Shown here in pieces: positions 11,387-23,723 of a DNA stretch of 64,000 nt. Position 1 is the stretch's first letter, and the number at the start of each line of letters is the position of its first letter. A program made the translations under genes and the position numbers. This stretch comes from Ceratodon purpureus (lineage: Eukaryota; Streptophyta; Bryopsida; Pseudoditrichales; Ditrichaceae), in contig CM026427.1 of assembly GCA_014871385.1 (NCBI GenBank), forward strand, positions 13,972,430 to 14,036,429, given 5' to 3'. The notes beneath the pieces are model-generated. The model searched no databases, was not told the origin of the DNA, and saw only the letters and a list, made by a program, of their open reading frames with translations.

Positions 11387-12320
11387 TATCGGCTATGTGA
11401 CAACACATGTGAAGAAAATGAACACGGTCTAGTACTCAAACCTAAATCTTATATTATCTGTGACTTGTAGATTTTACATTGGTCTCTTTCACAGTTCATA
11501 TCACTCTGAGAATTAAGGAATCAATTGTGGTCAAGTAAATTTCTGATGAATTTTTGCACCTATCTTCTTGTAAACCATCTGTAACGGTTGATTATGCTGA
11601 CAACACTGAATTGGCACCAAGTCCATGGAGTAATAGATGTACATCAGCCTCATTGTTTGTAAAGTTTCCTAGCAAAATAATCAGGCTTCATTTCACGCCA
11701 TTTGAACTTTCTGTACAAAAACCTGCACTTCAATGTGATACTTGCAGTGGGATGTCCACGAATTGCCTCAAAGAACCTGTGTGGATGCAGAATTGTGGCA
11801 AGGCGATTACAAATGTTTGACGTACAGTTTCTCTTTATTTGGTAGTTCTTGTAAGATAATTCGGTCCAATTTTTCAATGAAAAGGAATCAAAGGATTGAA
11901 ACAGGGAGAGTGAGTGGGCACGTAAATTTCTCAAGAGTAGGATGTATAAAGTCTGCTGTTGCAACGCTCCTGAATTATCTTTTCTCTTTAAGTCACGCTC
12001 AAATATGTGGAATCATTAAGCTAAATAGGTTTGATGCAAGGACAGTCCATGTCTTGTGATTGTCAGCTGCAAGTATAGGATTGCTTTCTGATTGTTTATT
12101 ACATACTCTTGGCATGTTGAATGAAGTCTACATTGAATTATTTGGAAAGACTAAACAATATTCAAGTTAGATCCAGTTATGCTTAATCTTGCATGGAGCC
12201 AGGGAGAATTTCAAGATACCTAACTTTACATTCACAGACCGGCTTCACACTTCACACTGCACAGCCCCAAGCTTTCACTTAACCACAATGGTCACTAGAG
12301 ATTAATGTGAATTCTGGACA
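11387..12320. other. no gene seen
   Basis: The region has mixed composition with short open frames on both strands that overlap each other and lack splice support. Nothing convincing was found between the exon group ending at 11386 and the decayed exon copy starting near 12340. Confidence 0.4.
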
Positions 12321-12339
12321 GCCTCACCTTCTGCATTTC

Positions 12340-12520
12340 AAGAGCTGCAGATCGACTTCAAACACACCGGAGTATGAACCTTATTGGGCCAAAGGTAATC
12401 TGGTTTACTCAATCACTGATAGTATTCGGCGCAGTACGGTAAGGGCAGAGAGACAGCGAAACCCCCAACGACCATCGAAGGCATCTACTTCAGTGAGGGT
12501 ATACGTCACTACGGAGCACT
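12340..12520 (+). pseudogene. decayed duplicate of the 10941-11141 exon
   Basis: Two blocks match that exon in order. AGCTGCAGATCGACTTCA at 12343 matches AGCTGAAGATTGATTTCA at 10963 (ELQIDF versus QLKIDF). CCCCCAACGACCATCGAAGG at 12462 matches CCCCCAACTACCATCGAAGG at 11105, both continuing GGCAYCTACTTTCAG-like. The spacing is 119 versus 142 bases and the frame between the blocks is not kept. It looks like a partial local duplication that has degenerated. Confidence 0.4.
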
Positions 12521-13038
12521 TTGAAGTATGCTCGTTGGCAACTCTATGACTCAAGGGCTGAAGTCTGATAGTCATACATGTTTCACCTCCAGACAGATTC
12601 GCGAAGTTCAGGTCACATTCAACTGTAACACTCCGCAAGTTGGATTGCATTTCACAGCGGCGAGCATTGCTGCAGAGAAATGTCCTTCAAAGACGGTCAA
12701 AAAGTCAGATGAACGTTGAAACAGTTTATTCAACCTGAGGCGATTGGTGACACAGAAGCGGTTAACACAATCTCTGTCAAAATAAAATTAACGTAAACAT
12801 TGTCTGTCGGCCTCCTTTTGAGACCCGGGAAAGAATAGTAGGCTAACTTAGATGAGACTGCTAAAGGACTGTTGGAATTCCAGCCATCCGTAACAAGGGG
12901 TTAATCTCATTGATGTCAACTTGTATGAAAGAACTTTTGAACTTTGATACAAGGAGGCTGAATGGAATAAGTGAGAAAAAAATAATACAAAGGACTTCGA
13001 GATCCCAAGTCTAGCTGCGGATGTGTTGTGATCTTAAG

Positions 13039-16000
13039 CTACAATTGTTGATATTGAACATGCCAAGCAAGTAGATCCCTTCTGGTTTTGTCCAGCAGCT
13101 CCCGACGTCTGCGTTCAGAGTCGTCTGACGACACGGCTGACACTTCGGATGGCGCTTGTGACATTTCAGATGGCGCTTGTGACATTTCGGATGGCGCTTC
13201 AGATGGAGCTGAAGGGGAAGGCGGAGCTGACGCATAGCTTGCTTCTTCACAAGGTGAAGGTGAAAGCGCGTGGTTTATGAGGTGTTGCAGTTTGGCAGGT
13301 TTTGGTTTGATAGATGCCACGTCGTGGACACACTCTTCCACCAATTCCAGAAGAATCATCTGCTCCAGCTCACATCCTACTTCACCGACTTCAACGCTGA
13401 AATCCAACCACTGGAAGCCCTTGCGCATGAAGTCCTTCTGCAGGACGGCGTACAGAGCATCATACGCAACAGTTGTGGGCCAGTGCATGTCTTTCAGCTC
13501 ATTCCAGACTTCATCAACCAGGTGCTGGCCACAAGGCCTCCTTCGTATAACAGGAGCACCCCATGGTTGCGGGTTCTGGAAAGGACTCATCTTTCGCTCC
13601 AAGATCTCGTTCATACAATCGAAGATCAATCTGCGGTCAAGGCTCTCTTTGTATCTCTTCTCCTCGCTCTTCTCTAGCTCGCCCCTGTCGATTCTCTCAA
13701 GCTCCGCTGTCTGCAGCTCCTCTTCCTTCCTGGTGAACACGTCAAACTCCATGATCTCTGCTGCGTCCTCGGGCAAAGGGGAGGCCCCATGTACCAGGCC
13801 TGACTCCATCAATATGCCCTCCACGTAGAGTCTACCCTTGCTGCGGTCTCCAGAAATGAGAGCAGCTGCATTTTCAGATGTCGGGATCTGAAGGTCTGCA
13901 ATTGGCTGACCCCGATATGCATCTTTCTCGCCCAATTCAAGAGATCGGGCCACTTTGGTGTATATGTCTCTAAGAGGATCCAATGCCTCCTTGCTCGCTC
14001 GAGATTTGGGAGTCAAGGACTCGGCTTCCTGCTCGTATGCCACTGCGACTTCTCGTTGGAGGGTGTCCTCGGCATCTACAGAAACAAATCAAGATGGTGT
14101 CAAATGGCTGCATACTAGAAGCGATCTAGCAAGTTTACACAACGATGTTCAAGAGTAAAGGCCCTTGCAAGGTTTTATGAGTACGTCGGCTTCCGTAAGG
14201 ACACGGAATGTACTTATCCAAAACTGACATGCAGAAGGCACAAATGATGTAACTTTAAGAAACACAATACCTTCATGTCTGAGCATGCTCGACTTGGCAG
14301 AGTCGGGGCTGGTGCTCAGCTCCTCCAAGTGAAACCCTTCTTGAAAGATTGGGCTGTCAAGAACTGAAACTGGACTTGGATGATCAGCACCTTGGAGAGT
14401 AAACGCGCCGTCTTCTGAGAAACATTTATCCCTCCCAGAGGCAAAACCTTCAGGCGTATGCGCTTCTGCTGTGTCTTCATCAAAAGCATCTTCCATCTAC
14501 AATACAGAAATCCAGCGACAAAATTAGTGGAGTGCTCAAGTCTTTCAGAGTGAGAGAACACAATGCAAGCTAAGGTGTTTACTATTCACGTTAAGCTTAG
14601 CTCTTCCTGGTAACACAAGATGTGAACTGGGTTAGTAGTAGTCACCTTGGCATCTTGTGGTTCTTCTGCATCGCAATCTGCAGCAGGGGTAAATTGAAGG
14701 TTGAGAAGTTCTCCAACTTGAGCATAATCGTCCTCATCGTTTGATGAAACCGGCACTTCAACCTCAGGAATAGTAGCCACTGCAGGTAGTTGAGGCATCT
14801 CCTCAAGCACAACAGCCGGCTCTACAATTTTCCTCTTCTTCGGCGTCATCCTCGAACTATCATCTGAATCCTTCAAAGACGGTGTCAAAGATGGTGTAGA
14901 AGTGCACTCTCCTTGGACTTTTGAATCTGCACTTAAGCTCGTAATCTTGATGGGGCTCATAACCTTGATAGGGCTCATAAACTTAATGGGGGTCAGATCC
15001 TGAAGATGGGGGTCCTGAACAAGCTCGTCTGTCAATGAACAGGTTTCGAAGTTGCTGCTAGAGGGCAGTGCACTTGATTTCGAACGCAGACCTCCAGGGT
15101 GTGAAGCCCTGAGTTTCTCCTTCGAGCGGCTCGTCTTGCCCGATGAGCGCTTGCTTCGAAGAACTGCAACTTGAGCTGGAACTCTGTCGAGGGAAGCCTC
15201 CATTGCAGCCAATGTTTCAACTGAATGTGCAGAAAGCTGAAGATCGGACTTGCTACGGCCAACAATCTTGAACTTTTCTTCATCGTGATTAGCGTTCTCC
15301 TGAGCTATATCAGACAAAATTTTCCTTGAGCCAGAATCGTACTCCTCTCTGTTTTTCGATAAGTACTCTTCTAGGCTTTCCTGTACTCGTGGGCTCCCAA
15401 ATCTTTTCTCTATCGAGCCACCATACTTCAAGGGACTAACATCCTGAGACCGGTGTTTCAACGCAGAGCTCTTCGAGCGAGATTGCGATTTTACTTCTGC
15501 AACCTCTACAGTAGCTTTTTTCGCAGCGTCTGCTGCAATACGCTCTCTCCAAGACAGCATGACATTGGCGAAGCTTAGATCTTCGACCTGTGCTTTATCT
15601 GAAGATCTCTGCTCAGGCGGTTCAAGAGAATGAGATCTGGATATTTTACCGCTACTGCCAGCCCGACGTTCTGATCCCCTTCTTCTGCACAAATCACAGG
15701 TGAAGCGAAATCTTAGAACTTGCAAATAAGAACCATGACCTACATGCGTTCAAAAAAAAAGGAGTCTAACAAATAATTCCTCTAACTAAAGGCAACGCCA
15801 AACACATCCATCGAAACAATTTTGAAACTCGTGGAAGTAGCCAAATTTAGACGTAGAAGGGGACTAGAAGAATTACCTGTGGCCGATTTCAATTTTTTCT
15901 CTCTCGAAACCAGAAACAGCTGCTGACTCGGAGTTGACATCAATTTCCTTAGTCGCAGAAGGGGGAATGGCAGAATGGTAACTAACAGGCTTCATCACTA

Positions 16001-19000
16001 CAATTGACGCTTCTCCAGAGTGATCAATGTCATGTACTGGCTCTTCATGCATCTCGCCATCCATTCGTATCATATCTTCGAAGTTCACCTGCTCCTGGTA
16101 ATCGTTACGATTCGCTCTCGCGACGTTGCTCGCACTTGAAGATGGCTTCGATTCAAAATCATGCAAAGGTCGCTCTGCTTCCTCCTTCAAGTACCCGTGT
16201 TCGTTAAACTCCGCCCTGGGTGACTTCGGAAGCTTTTTCTGAGGCGGGTGTAGCAACCCCTTCAAGTGCATGGCTTCCAGAATCTGCTTCAGAGTTCTAT
16301 GCTCCTGAATTGAATTCTTGATGCGCAGCTGATGTAGTCTCTGGTCGAGATCTCCCGAAGAATGATCCTGGGATGCTCGCTTCTTGAACACGTTCGGCAT
16401 TCCTTCCATATGGTGATGTTTTGGAGACATGGGTTGCCTGGGAAGAGGACTCCCAGGATCTATCTGGCGTCCATAGATACCGTAACCTTGATGCTGACTC
16501 AGGCTTCGTGCATCCTTCTCCTTCGGTGGTGGAGCCGGTGGTGGAGACCGTGACCTCGATTGCGTTCTCGACTTAGCTTTCGACTTCCGCTTCGGACGAG
16601 TCTCCTGCTGCACTTGCACGGACTTTTGACGCAATTGCGAGTCCTGATGCAATCGAGCTGCTACTTGCTTCATCTGCTGGGCTACCTCACTCAAATGAAG
16701 CTGTGATTTTGCCCGGTCAGATGGCGGCGAAGCCGCTTCAGCTGGAGGAGTATTCAGCAACTTCTGCAAAGACTTCCCTTCACGACCCTGCGGCCTATCT
16801 GAAGACGGAAGTGGGGTGTCCTTCTCAGGAAGCTCAGCTAGACCCATCAGCCGAGCCACCACACTGGGTCCTCGCCTCTTGAATTCACCGGAGGTACTAC
16901 TATCCATAGAGTTAGTTCTAAGCTGAACCTGTGCATCCACAGACGAAGCTCTCGAAGAATGAAGACTGCTAGCACGTAAATGCTCCCTCCCGTCAACAGA
17001 GAGGCGAGGAGTGCTGGTTTGGTACTGGCGGCTGTCAACTGAGGCACGAGACACATTTGACGTGCGAGGCGGGTCCCTTCCATCAATCGAGTTCCGTGAC
17101 GAACCAACCCCAAACTTCTCTGAAGTCCATTGCGAATCCTTGAAGTCGATTTGCTTCAGCATCTCCCTGAAATCGTAAGAACCTGTCATACTCTTAGGAG
17201 ACAGTAAAGACGAGTCTGGAACCGATAGAGACTTCTGTGATTCTGTACGGAACCCGTCTCGGAGAGCAGGCGTTTGAGAACTCTCCCTAACCTGGACATT
17301 TAGCCTGGCCAAATCTCTCATGTCCGTCATATTCCTCGGGCTAACCTGGAGGCTACTATGGCTGCGAGATGACCGAGGTGGCAGATCCCTACTGTACACG
17401 GAAGAAGATTCCTTGTCCTTCGAATTCGACAATCGAGCCTTCTCACCAGATAAATGTAGCTTCAAAGAGTCCTTACTAGAAATAACAGAAGAGTTCGAGC
17501 CCCGCCGTCTGTGCTCTCCTCTGGACTCCACAGAAGAGTTTCTCCTGTGACCATCCTTCGCAACAGCAGGTATGGGAAGGCTCGGAGCAACGGTAGCTTC
17601 CTCATAGCCCCATTCTCCATGCCTATCGTTACTACGGACATTCTGATACTCTCCAGTAACTCCTCTAGTATCAACGGCAGACTCATACTTAGAAGCATCT
17701 CTAACAGATGACCGGCTTCTGTCTCTCCGTCTCTCATCATTGGAAGAACTGTGTCTGTGCCCGTCCTCATTGCCTAACGAATACCTCCGGTGTGCATCTG
17801 TTGCATTTGATGAACGTCTAGCATCTTCCCGGCCATTAGTGAGGTTCTGTTGTAGAAATACCTCCCTGTCATCGTCAGAAGACTCATTCTGCCAACTGTT
17901 ATATGTATGAAGAGATGGGTCGTGCCTCTGACCACCAGCTCTCGCCCCTGCTGGAACGAAACTCCTGTGGGCACCTCCTCTTTCATCGCCAGAAGACTGG
18001 TAACGGCGACCTTCATATCCACTAGTAGAAGGTTGATGTCTGGAAGCCTTGGCAGAAGATGCATGATGCCTATATCCAACCTGATCTTCACCGGCAGATT
18101 GGTATCTCTGATGCTCATTCACTTCGGCGGCGGAAGTCTGATGTCTGTGACCTGCATAATATGCAGAAGAATGTCTCCGATGCAAGTCCTTCGTATGCAG
18201 GTCCTTCGTATGACGATGGGCACTCCTCTCGTCTCCAGAAGAGTGCAATCCTTGGCTTGAATCTCTTCCTGCATCGTAAGCCGCGTGTCTTCTGCCATCA
18301 CCCCGTTCTCTCGATGAGTAATATTTGTGGCCCCTTTCATCCGCAGATCCTTGATGGTGGCGTCTCCGGGCAGACGAGGGAGGTCGCTGTGCAACTCTCT
18401 CGTCTCCAGATGACTCGTCCCTGAGCCCATCAAAACCATCACCTGCAGAATGATATCTTTGACCGTCTCTATCCACAGGCCAGAAGCTTCTGTTACTCTC
18501 TTGATCGTGGGATCCACGATGTCTGTTTCCATCCCAACGCTCACTTTGAAGGCAAAACCGGTGAGCTCCCTTCTCATCCCCAGATGACAGATTCGATCTC
18601 CTATCCATTTCGTCACCGGAAGACATATACCTGGGCATGTCCTTCACATGGTTTGTTGGTGGATTCCGGTGCCAAGAGCGCAGAAAGTCCTTCCCTTCAG
18701 AAGGAAATTGAGGTCTATGATGATCTTTCTCATCGTCATACGCCTGCTCCCCGTAATTTTCAGTAACCGAAGAATATCTATGACCCTCCCTTGAATCACT
18801 AGGCATGTGGTGCCGATGAGCATCCTTTTCGTCACCAGATGATTGGTAACGACGACCATCCCTGTGATACTTTTCCCCTTCCCGTTCATCACCGGAGGAA
18901 TGGTTCCGTTGGACATGATCTTTCCTCGTCACGGAGGGCGAATGTCGGCGAGCTTCCCTCCCATCATATGGAGACTTCGCTGCCTCCCTCATCTGCAAAA

Positions 19001-20072
19001 TCGCCCGGGAAATATCCCTGGCATCATCGAGATGCGCTGAAACCTCTTGAACATTCTCCACCGACGCCCTCGACCTGTCTCTGTGAGTTGAAGATTTAGG
19101 AGCACTTCGAGTATCTCGAGGAGGAAGCTTGTGGACATCCCTACTTCGGTGATCCACAGAGCTTCTCGAAGGAACCGTGGGCTTCGGTGTCACAGCGTCG
19201 GACGAGTAATTCTCGGGATTTTTAGAGGGATCCTTAAAACCACCTATTTCCTTCTGGGATTCACGAGGTGAGGAGGACTTGTGACCTGAGAGGCTGGACT
19301 TTTGCGAGTCGATAGACGGTCGAGCAGAATGGGGCTTCTGTGCAATGCCTGTCTGAGACTCTTTGCTGGATGTCAAGGACTTCACCACAACCTCACCGAC
19401 GTCAGCACTAGAGGGTCTGCGGGAGTCCCGTGAAGCTTCAGGCCTTGACTGGCGATCGGATTGATCGGGGACCACTTTCCTTGCCACACCATCTTCCTCA
19501 ACCTGCATATGGAGGAACACATCCCATTCATTCAGAAAGATCAAAAACACAGAGCAGTGTGTAGTAGATGTAGATCATTTCACTCATATATGTGATCAAG
19601 TGCACTTAACGTTTTCCTAAGCCCTTTCTCATTTCCGAAATCTATGATATAATAATGAGAGTAGAGTTCCATCAACAAGAAGCAGAGAGTCCAGAGATGC
19701 GTTTGCACCTGATATGTTTTTAAGTACATCATAGAAAATGTATTTGTAAACATATCAGGTCGAGAATATGTTTCGTGTCTAAGGAATAAATGAGAACGTA
19801 CCAAATAGTACTTTGGAATTGCTTTGCTCTCGGACTCTCCTGCAATTCAGGATCGCGAAAGATGAGTTTGACAATCCATGGCCAACAGGTTTGAAGACAT
19901 TTTCTTCGATTAGTTAACAAAGGATGAACAGCACGGAACCAGCTGTGTACGTGTAGAGAACAAAGTCGAACAATGCACGAATAGAAAACCCACCAGAATT
20001 GCTCTTCCTGCGGTCATTTCTGGCGTAGGACTTCGACTTGTAACGGTCGAATATCTGGAAAATCCCTGTCAT
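13039..20072 (-). CDS. TRM: TON1-recruiting motif (TRM/LONGIFOLIA-like) protein, DUF4378
   Basis: Six coding exons join in phase to 2014 aa: 20072-19994, 19839-19802, 19502-15877, 15684-14646, 14496-14271 and 14075-13039. The start was chosen because it gives the family's N-terminal motif GIFQIFDR (residues 3-10) and sits just after a leader-intron acceptor. Further family marks are PSVVARLMGL (about 919-927, the DUF3741-type motif) and a C-terminal DUF4378 domain (about 1810-1920, RRLIFDCMNEIL to ELVEECVHDV). Known TRM proteins recruit TON1 and the TON2/FASS PP2A complex to cortical microtubules and the preprophase band; LONGIFOLIA members control cell elongation. Residues about 230-590 are a degenerate arginine/histidine/serine repeat with seven SSGDE cores, predicted disordered. 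Exon 4 carries SPIK repeats. At 2014 aa it is about twice the usual angiosperm length. The assignment is firm; which TRM subgroup is not. Confidence 0.92.
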
Positions 20073-20095
20073 AGCCCTGTTCTGCTAATTCAACC

Positions 20096-20239
20096 CTGTA
20101 AATAATCATTCGTTCTCCTGGCAGCTACGTATTCTCGTCAGAGCAGTTTCGTCTTGCGGCCCTCCCACCTCCCCAGCACATCGCTGTTCGCGCTCGGTAG
20201 AAGTCGGCAAAACCCGATATCGAGTTCAAATCCGCTCAC
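20096..20239 (-). other. probable 5'-UTR intron of the TRM gene
   Basis: On the minus strand CTCCTTGCAG|GTGAGCG at 20239 is a near-ideal donor, and TTATTTACAG|GG ending at 20096 is a good acceptor, 23 bases upstream of the initiator ATG. The 144-base intron would lie wholly in the leader. Inferred from splice signals only. Confidence 0.5.
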
Positions 20240-22260
20240 CTGCAAGGAGGCCATCACAGCTCTACTTAAAACGAGAACCCCAAGAGAAGAACTCTAATGC
20301 CGACAACGGCGCGCAGCAAATCCGAGAACCAACTTTCACCTTTCCACTACTCACTCTCCTCCGAAGCATCCCAAGCACGACGGGTTCCCACGCCACCAAT
20401 TATCCCGATTCTACAACGTGCATCAAACTTCGAGAAAGAAAACCCAAAAGCAAGTTCAATGACTTATGAGTGCCTCCATCACAGCGTCGCACACACTACA
20501 AACCGTGAGCACTACTCATCGCTGCCTAACGAGTGCTCCTTCCAGTTCGAGCGCAGTTACGACGTAAGCACCGTTACGATCAATTAATGCGCCTCCTTCT
20601 ACTCAACGACAGCATATACCAACCCGGCCAGGAATATTTTTAACCTACACTCCCTGCATTACGCCTCTTGTGAACCACAGACCAAAATTACGCCTCACAT
20701 TAATGGCCACTCCCTAGACCCTACCAGCCTCGAGAATAAACACAAACCGATGCTCACAGACCATGAACAGCAGAATGCACCTGTTACACTAGCAGCTTCC
20801 TCCCAATGCGGATCCTTCGAACAAGCGCAGCCCGAACCAACTACCCGTCACACTAGCTCACACCCGGTCCGATCAACCTCCGAGCGCAATCCACTCGCAT
20901 TCCCCACACCGCTTCCGAAAATTCGCCCACACTGATCCATTCCCGAGGCAGAACGCACTCCCTCTCCCACAACGACCAAAACTCGTATATTCCCACTCCT
21001 TGAACCCCACGCCGACTCCTCAGCTAATCGCTAAACCCGAACACGCTCTCCCATAGATCTACCCAACCAAACCTCAATTCCAAAGCCTCACAAACAAACG
21101 CAACCCTCAAGGAACCCGCCTCCACTAAACCCAAGCCCACCCCGAGAAACTAGATCCTAGAACTCTGGCACCAATTGAGCCGCATGAGATCCAACGAACT
21201 CCAACCAACACTCCTAGCCTAGAAAACTCACACCACCATTACCTGCTGCCTCGCCCCCGCATCCATCATCACCCATCACCTCATCACTGGTAGCTCCTAA
21301 ACCACACTCAACACACTCGACCCAAACCGCGATGAGCTAGCTAGCTACCGAAGCTCTGCAGAGAGGGGCAGCTAGCTACAGGAGGGGGACTCGCCAATAG
21401 TCCCGGACATGCGCATTGTGGAGGGAGTGAGGCTGGGAGGCGCGACGCAAGCGGGGTAGACCAGCGCGCCACGGCCCGGTTTCACGCAACAGCCACTCGT
21501 ACCTCAACACCCGGGAGCTCACTCAGTAACGCCCACCCCGGCCCCGAAACAGCAAACGCCCCACAGTCCCCGATAACTATTTACTAGCCAAACTAGCACA
21601 GCCGGCATGGCGCTTACGATGATGAAAACTAGTCACTGCGCTAGAAACAGGCTAGAAACAGACTAGACAGGGGCTCGAACCAGGCTAGAAACAGGCAGCT
21701 CGGCGGCGGTGGCGAAAACTTTGGTCGCGCTGGTAAACTGAGCTCTCCCGCAGTCGTCTCGACGTCAGTGTACTGGTGCCGCTGCCAAGGCGGGGGCGTC
21801 AAGTGTCATGAGTTCATGTCCAGCGTCCGATCGGTCTCACGTCCCTGCAATCGAGTTTTTGTGTGTGCACGCGTAAGTTTACTTGCGTTGGAGCTTGGCC
21901 CGTCATGTACAGAGGTAAATACAGGGGACTGTAGTTTGGTGGGGGTGAATACTGTAGCTGGTGCTGTGGCGAGGCCGGGGGGCGTGGCGTGGCCTTGGGG
22001 CGGGATGGTCTTGGCAGCCAGTCCGTTGCGTGTGCCTACTTGGCATGGCTGCCATCGTGGCGGAGATCGGGTGGGGTCCACTGGGTTGGGGCCCCTTCGG
22101 AGTGGGGTCCTTGGGATGGGGCCCCTTCAGGGTGGGGTCCAGTGAGATGGGGCGTCTTGGGGTGGCACTGCCTTCTTACCTGAGTCGTTCCTGGTTGGTT
22201 GATTGGTCACCTGGCTCATTACCTCGGACTTTGGGATGGTTTTTTTATTGTTTAAATGAG
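20240..22260 (-). promoter_or_regulatory. GC-richer leader/promoter region of the TRM gene
   Basis: This is markedly less AT-rich than the flanks. On the plus strand it is C/A-rich with almost no G in places (20600-21300) and has no coding region with splice support. It lies directly upstream of the TRM start and probably contains the 5' UTR and promoter. The exact transcription start cannot be seen. The distal end holds a G-rich minisatellite (22069-22165). Confidence 0.4.
22069..22165. repeat. G-rich minisatellite, 30-31-bp unit
   Basis: There are about three units built from GGGGCCCCTTC and GGTGGGGTCC blocks: 22087-22116, 22117-22147 and partial units on each side. Many runs of three to four G on the plus strand give strong G-quadruplex potential. 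It lies about 2 kb upstream of the TRM start codon. Confidence 0.65.
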
Positions 22261-23719
22261 TAGGTGTTTAGTTTTTGTTTTTTGATGTCTGCCCCTCCAA
22301 ATTTTTCTGGGAGACCGTGCTGGTGATGTGGGGCGCAGTAAATGTGGGGGAGTTGTTTTATCTAATGGATATGTGGGGGAATGATAGGGAATAGTTTTGC
22401 TATAATTTTCAATGTAATCTATTTTAATTAAGGGTTTAAAGGTCCCTCTTGGACCTCAACTTTTTAACGGAATTTTTTGACAAATTTTTGTGTTTTTTAA
22501 ATGAAAGAAAATCATGTAATTTACATCTCAATTTATGATAAAGTCTATGATTTTTATGATTAAAGGATTGGATGAAGAAATACTATGTCGAATAATAAGA
22601 CATACATCTCGAACAGATGAAGATGTGCCAAAAATATATTATTGATCCTTTTGTGAGATTGTAAGGAATTTATGCATTCTTAAAAAATTATAAGGTGAAA
22701 AGATATCAAAATTTATTGAAATTTTGTCGCTGATACTTTTGAACCAATATCAAATGTATGATATTGTGAATCCTTATATGAGAAACTTTATCTTCTTTAT
22801 TGAAACCATCAAAAATGACAAAAAAAACTAAATCTTCATGTTAATTTAGATGTCAATAAGAAAAAAAAAATGCATTATTGTTATTGTTTTTAATGTATTT
22901 ACATTTTGAATTTATATAACATAGTTATAAGAGCTTTCTAACTATGATATATGATAAAAGATTGTAAACAAAATAAATAAATAAATAAATAAATAAAATT
23001 GTCTTAGAGTAGTCTTCATACTCACATTTTTTATTTCATAATATTTTTAAATAATAACATAGAATTTGTTATTAATTCATCTATCCTAATTATTTCAAAG
23101 AAACAATTTCATCGTCTATTCTCAACTTTGTTTGTCATATGTAGCTAAGGAGAAGAAGTATTCTAGCTACTTTTTGAAGGTCAACACAAATTAAGTGTTT
23201 ATTTGTCAAATAATTCTATTATTATCTACGTGATAGAAATTAAGAAGAGGCATTGCCCCTACTCCAAAGGAAGGTAGTCACTACTTTACTTGATCTATAT
23301 GATATCTTCATTTTAAAATCATCCAAGAGAATAAATGATGAATTTTCTTGAGAATTACTCATAGAACATAAATTTAGAAAAAGAAATATTGAACACATTT
23401 TAATTCATAGTAAAGTAGATTCTTTTAATTATACAAATTTGCAACATTTTATTATTACCATCAATGTAATATTCACAACTTTTCCACCCAAATTTAGATA
23501 TATTAGAGGTATATACTATTTTTGAAAACTAAAAGAATGGAAAGAATGTGGTTTGAAGGAATTGGTTTGAAAAATCTTCAATAAACACTAATTTGTCTAA
23601 AACTGCTCCAAATTCTACAAATTAATATGAGTCCGAAATTTCACTACTTGAATAAAAATGTTTGCCAAATTTTCAGAACATCTTGGATTGAACTCAATTT
23701 TTTATAACAATTACTTGAC
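22261..23719. other. AT-rich spacer, no gene seen
   Basis: No coding potential is visible. A short AAAT microsatellite lies near 22970-22996. GGGTTTAAAGGTCCCTC near 22431 faintly resembles the end of the element that starts at 23724, preceded by TTAA. Confidence 0.4.
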
Positions 23720-23723
23720 TTAA

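Noticed and set aside
13270-13828. Two overlapping plus-strand open frames of 135 and 183 aa
   Set aside because: They are antisense to the DUF4378 exon of the TRM gene, whose exons, splice phases and motifs explain the sequence.
17907-18616. Open frames of 114-165 aa on both strands within the TRM exon
   Set aside because: They are shadows produced by the repetitive Arg/His/Ser-rich coding of the 19502-15877 exon.
21768-22263. Overlapping open frames of 64-125 aa in the G-rich region
   Set aside because: They encode low-complexity Gly/Trp/Val sequence from the minisatellite, in three frames at once, with no start context or homology.
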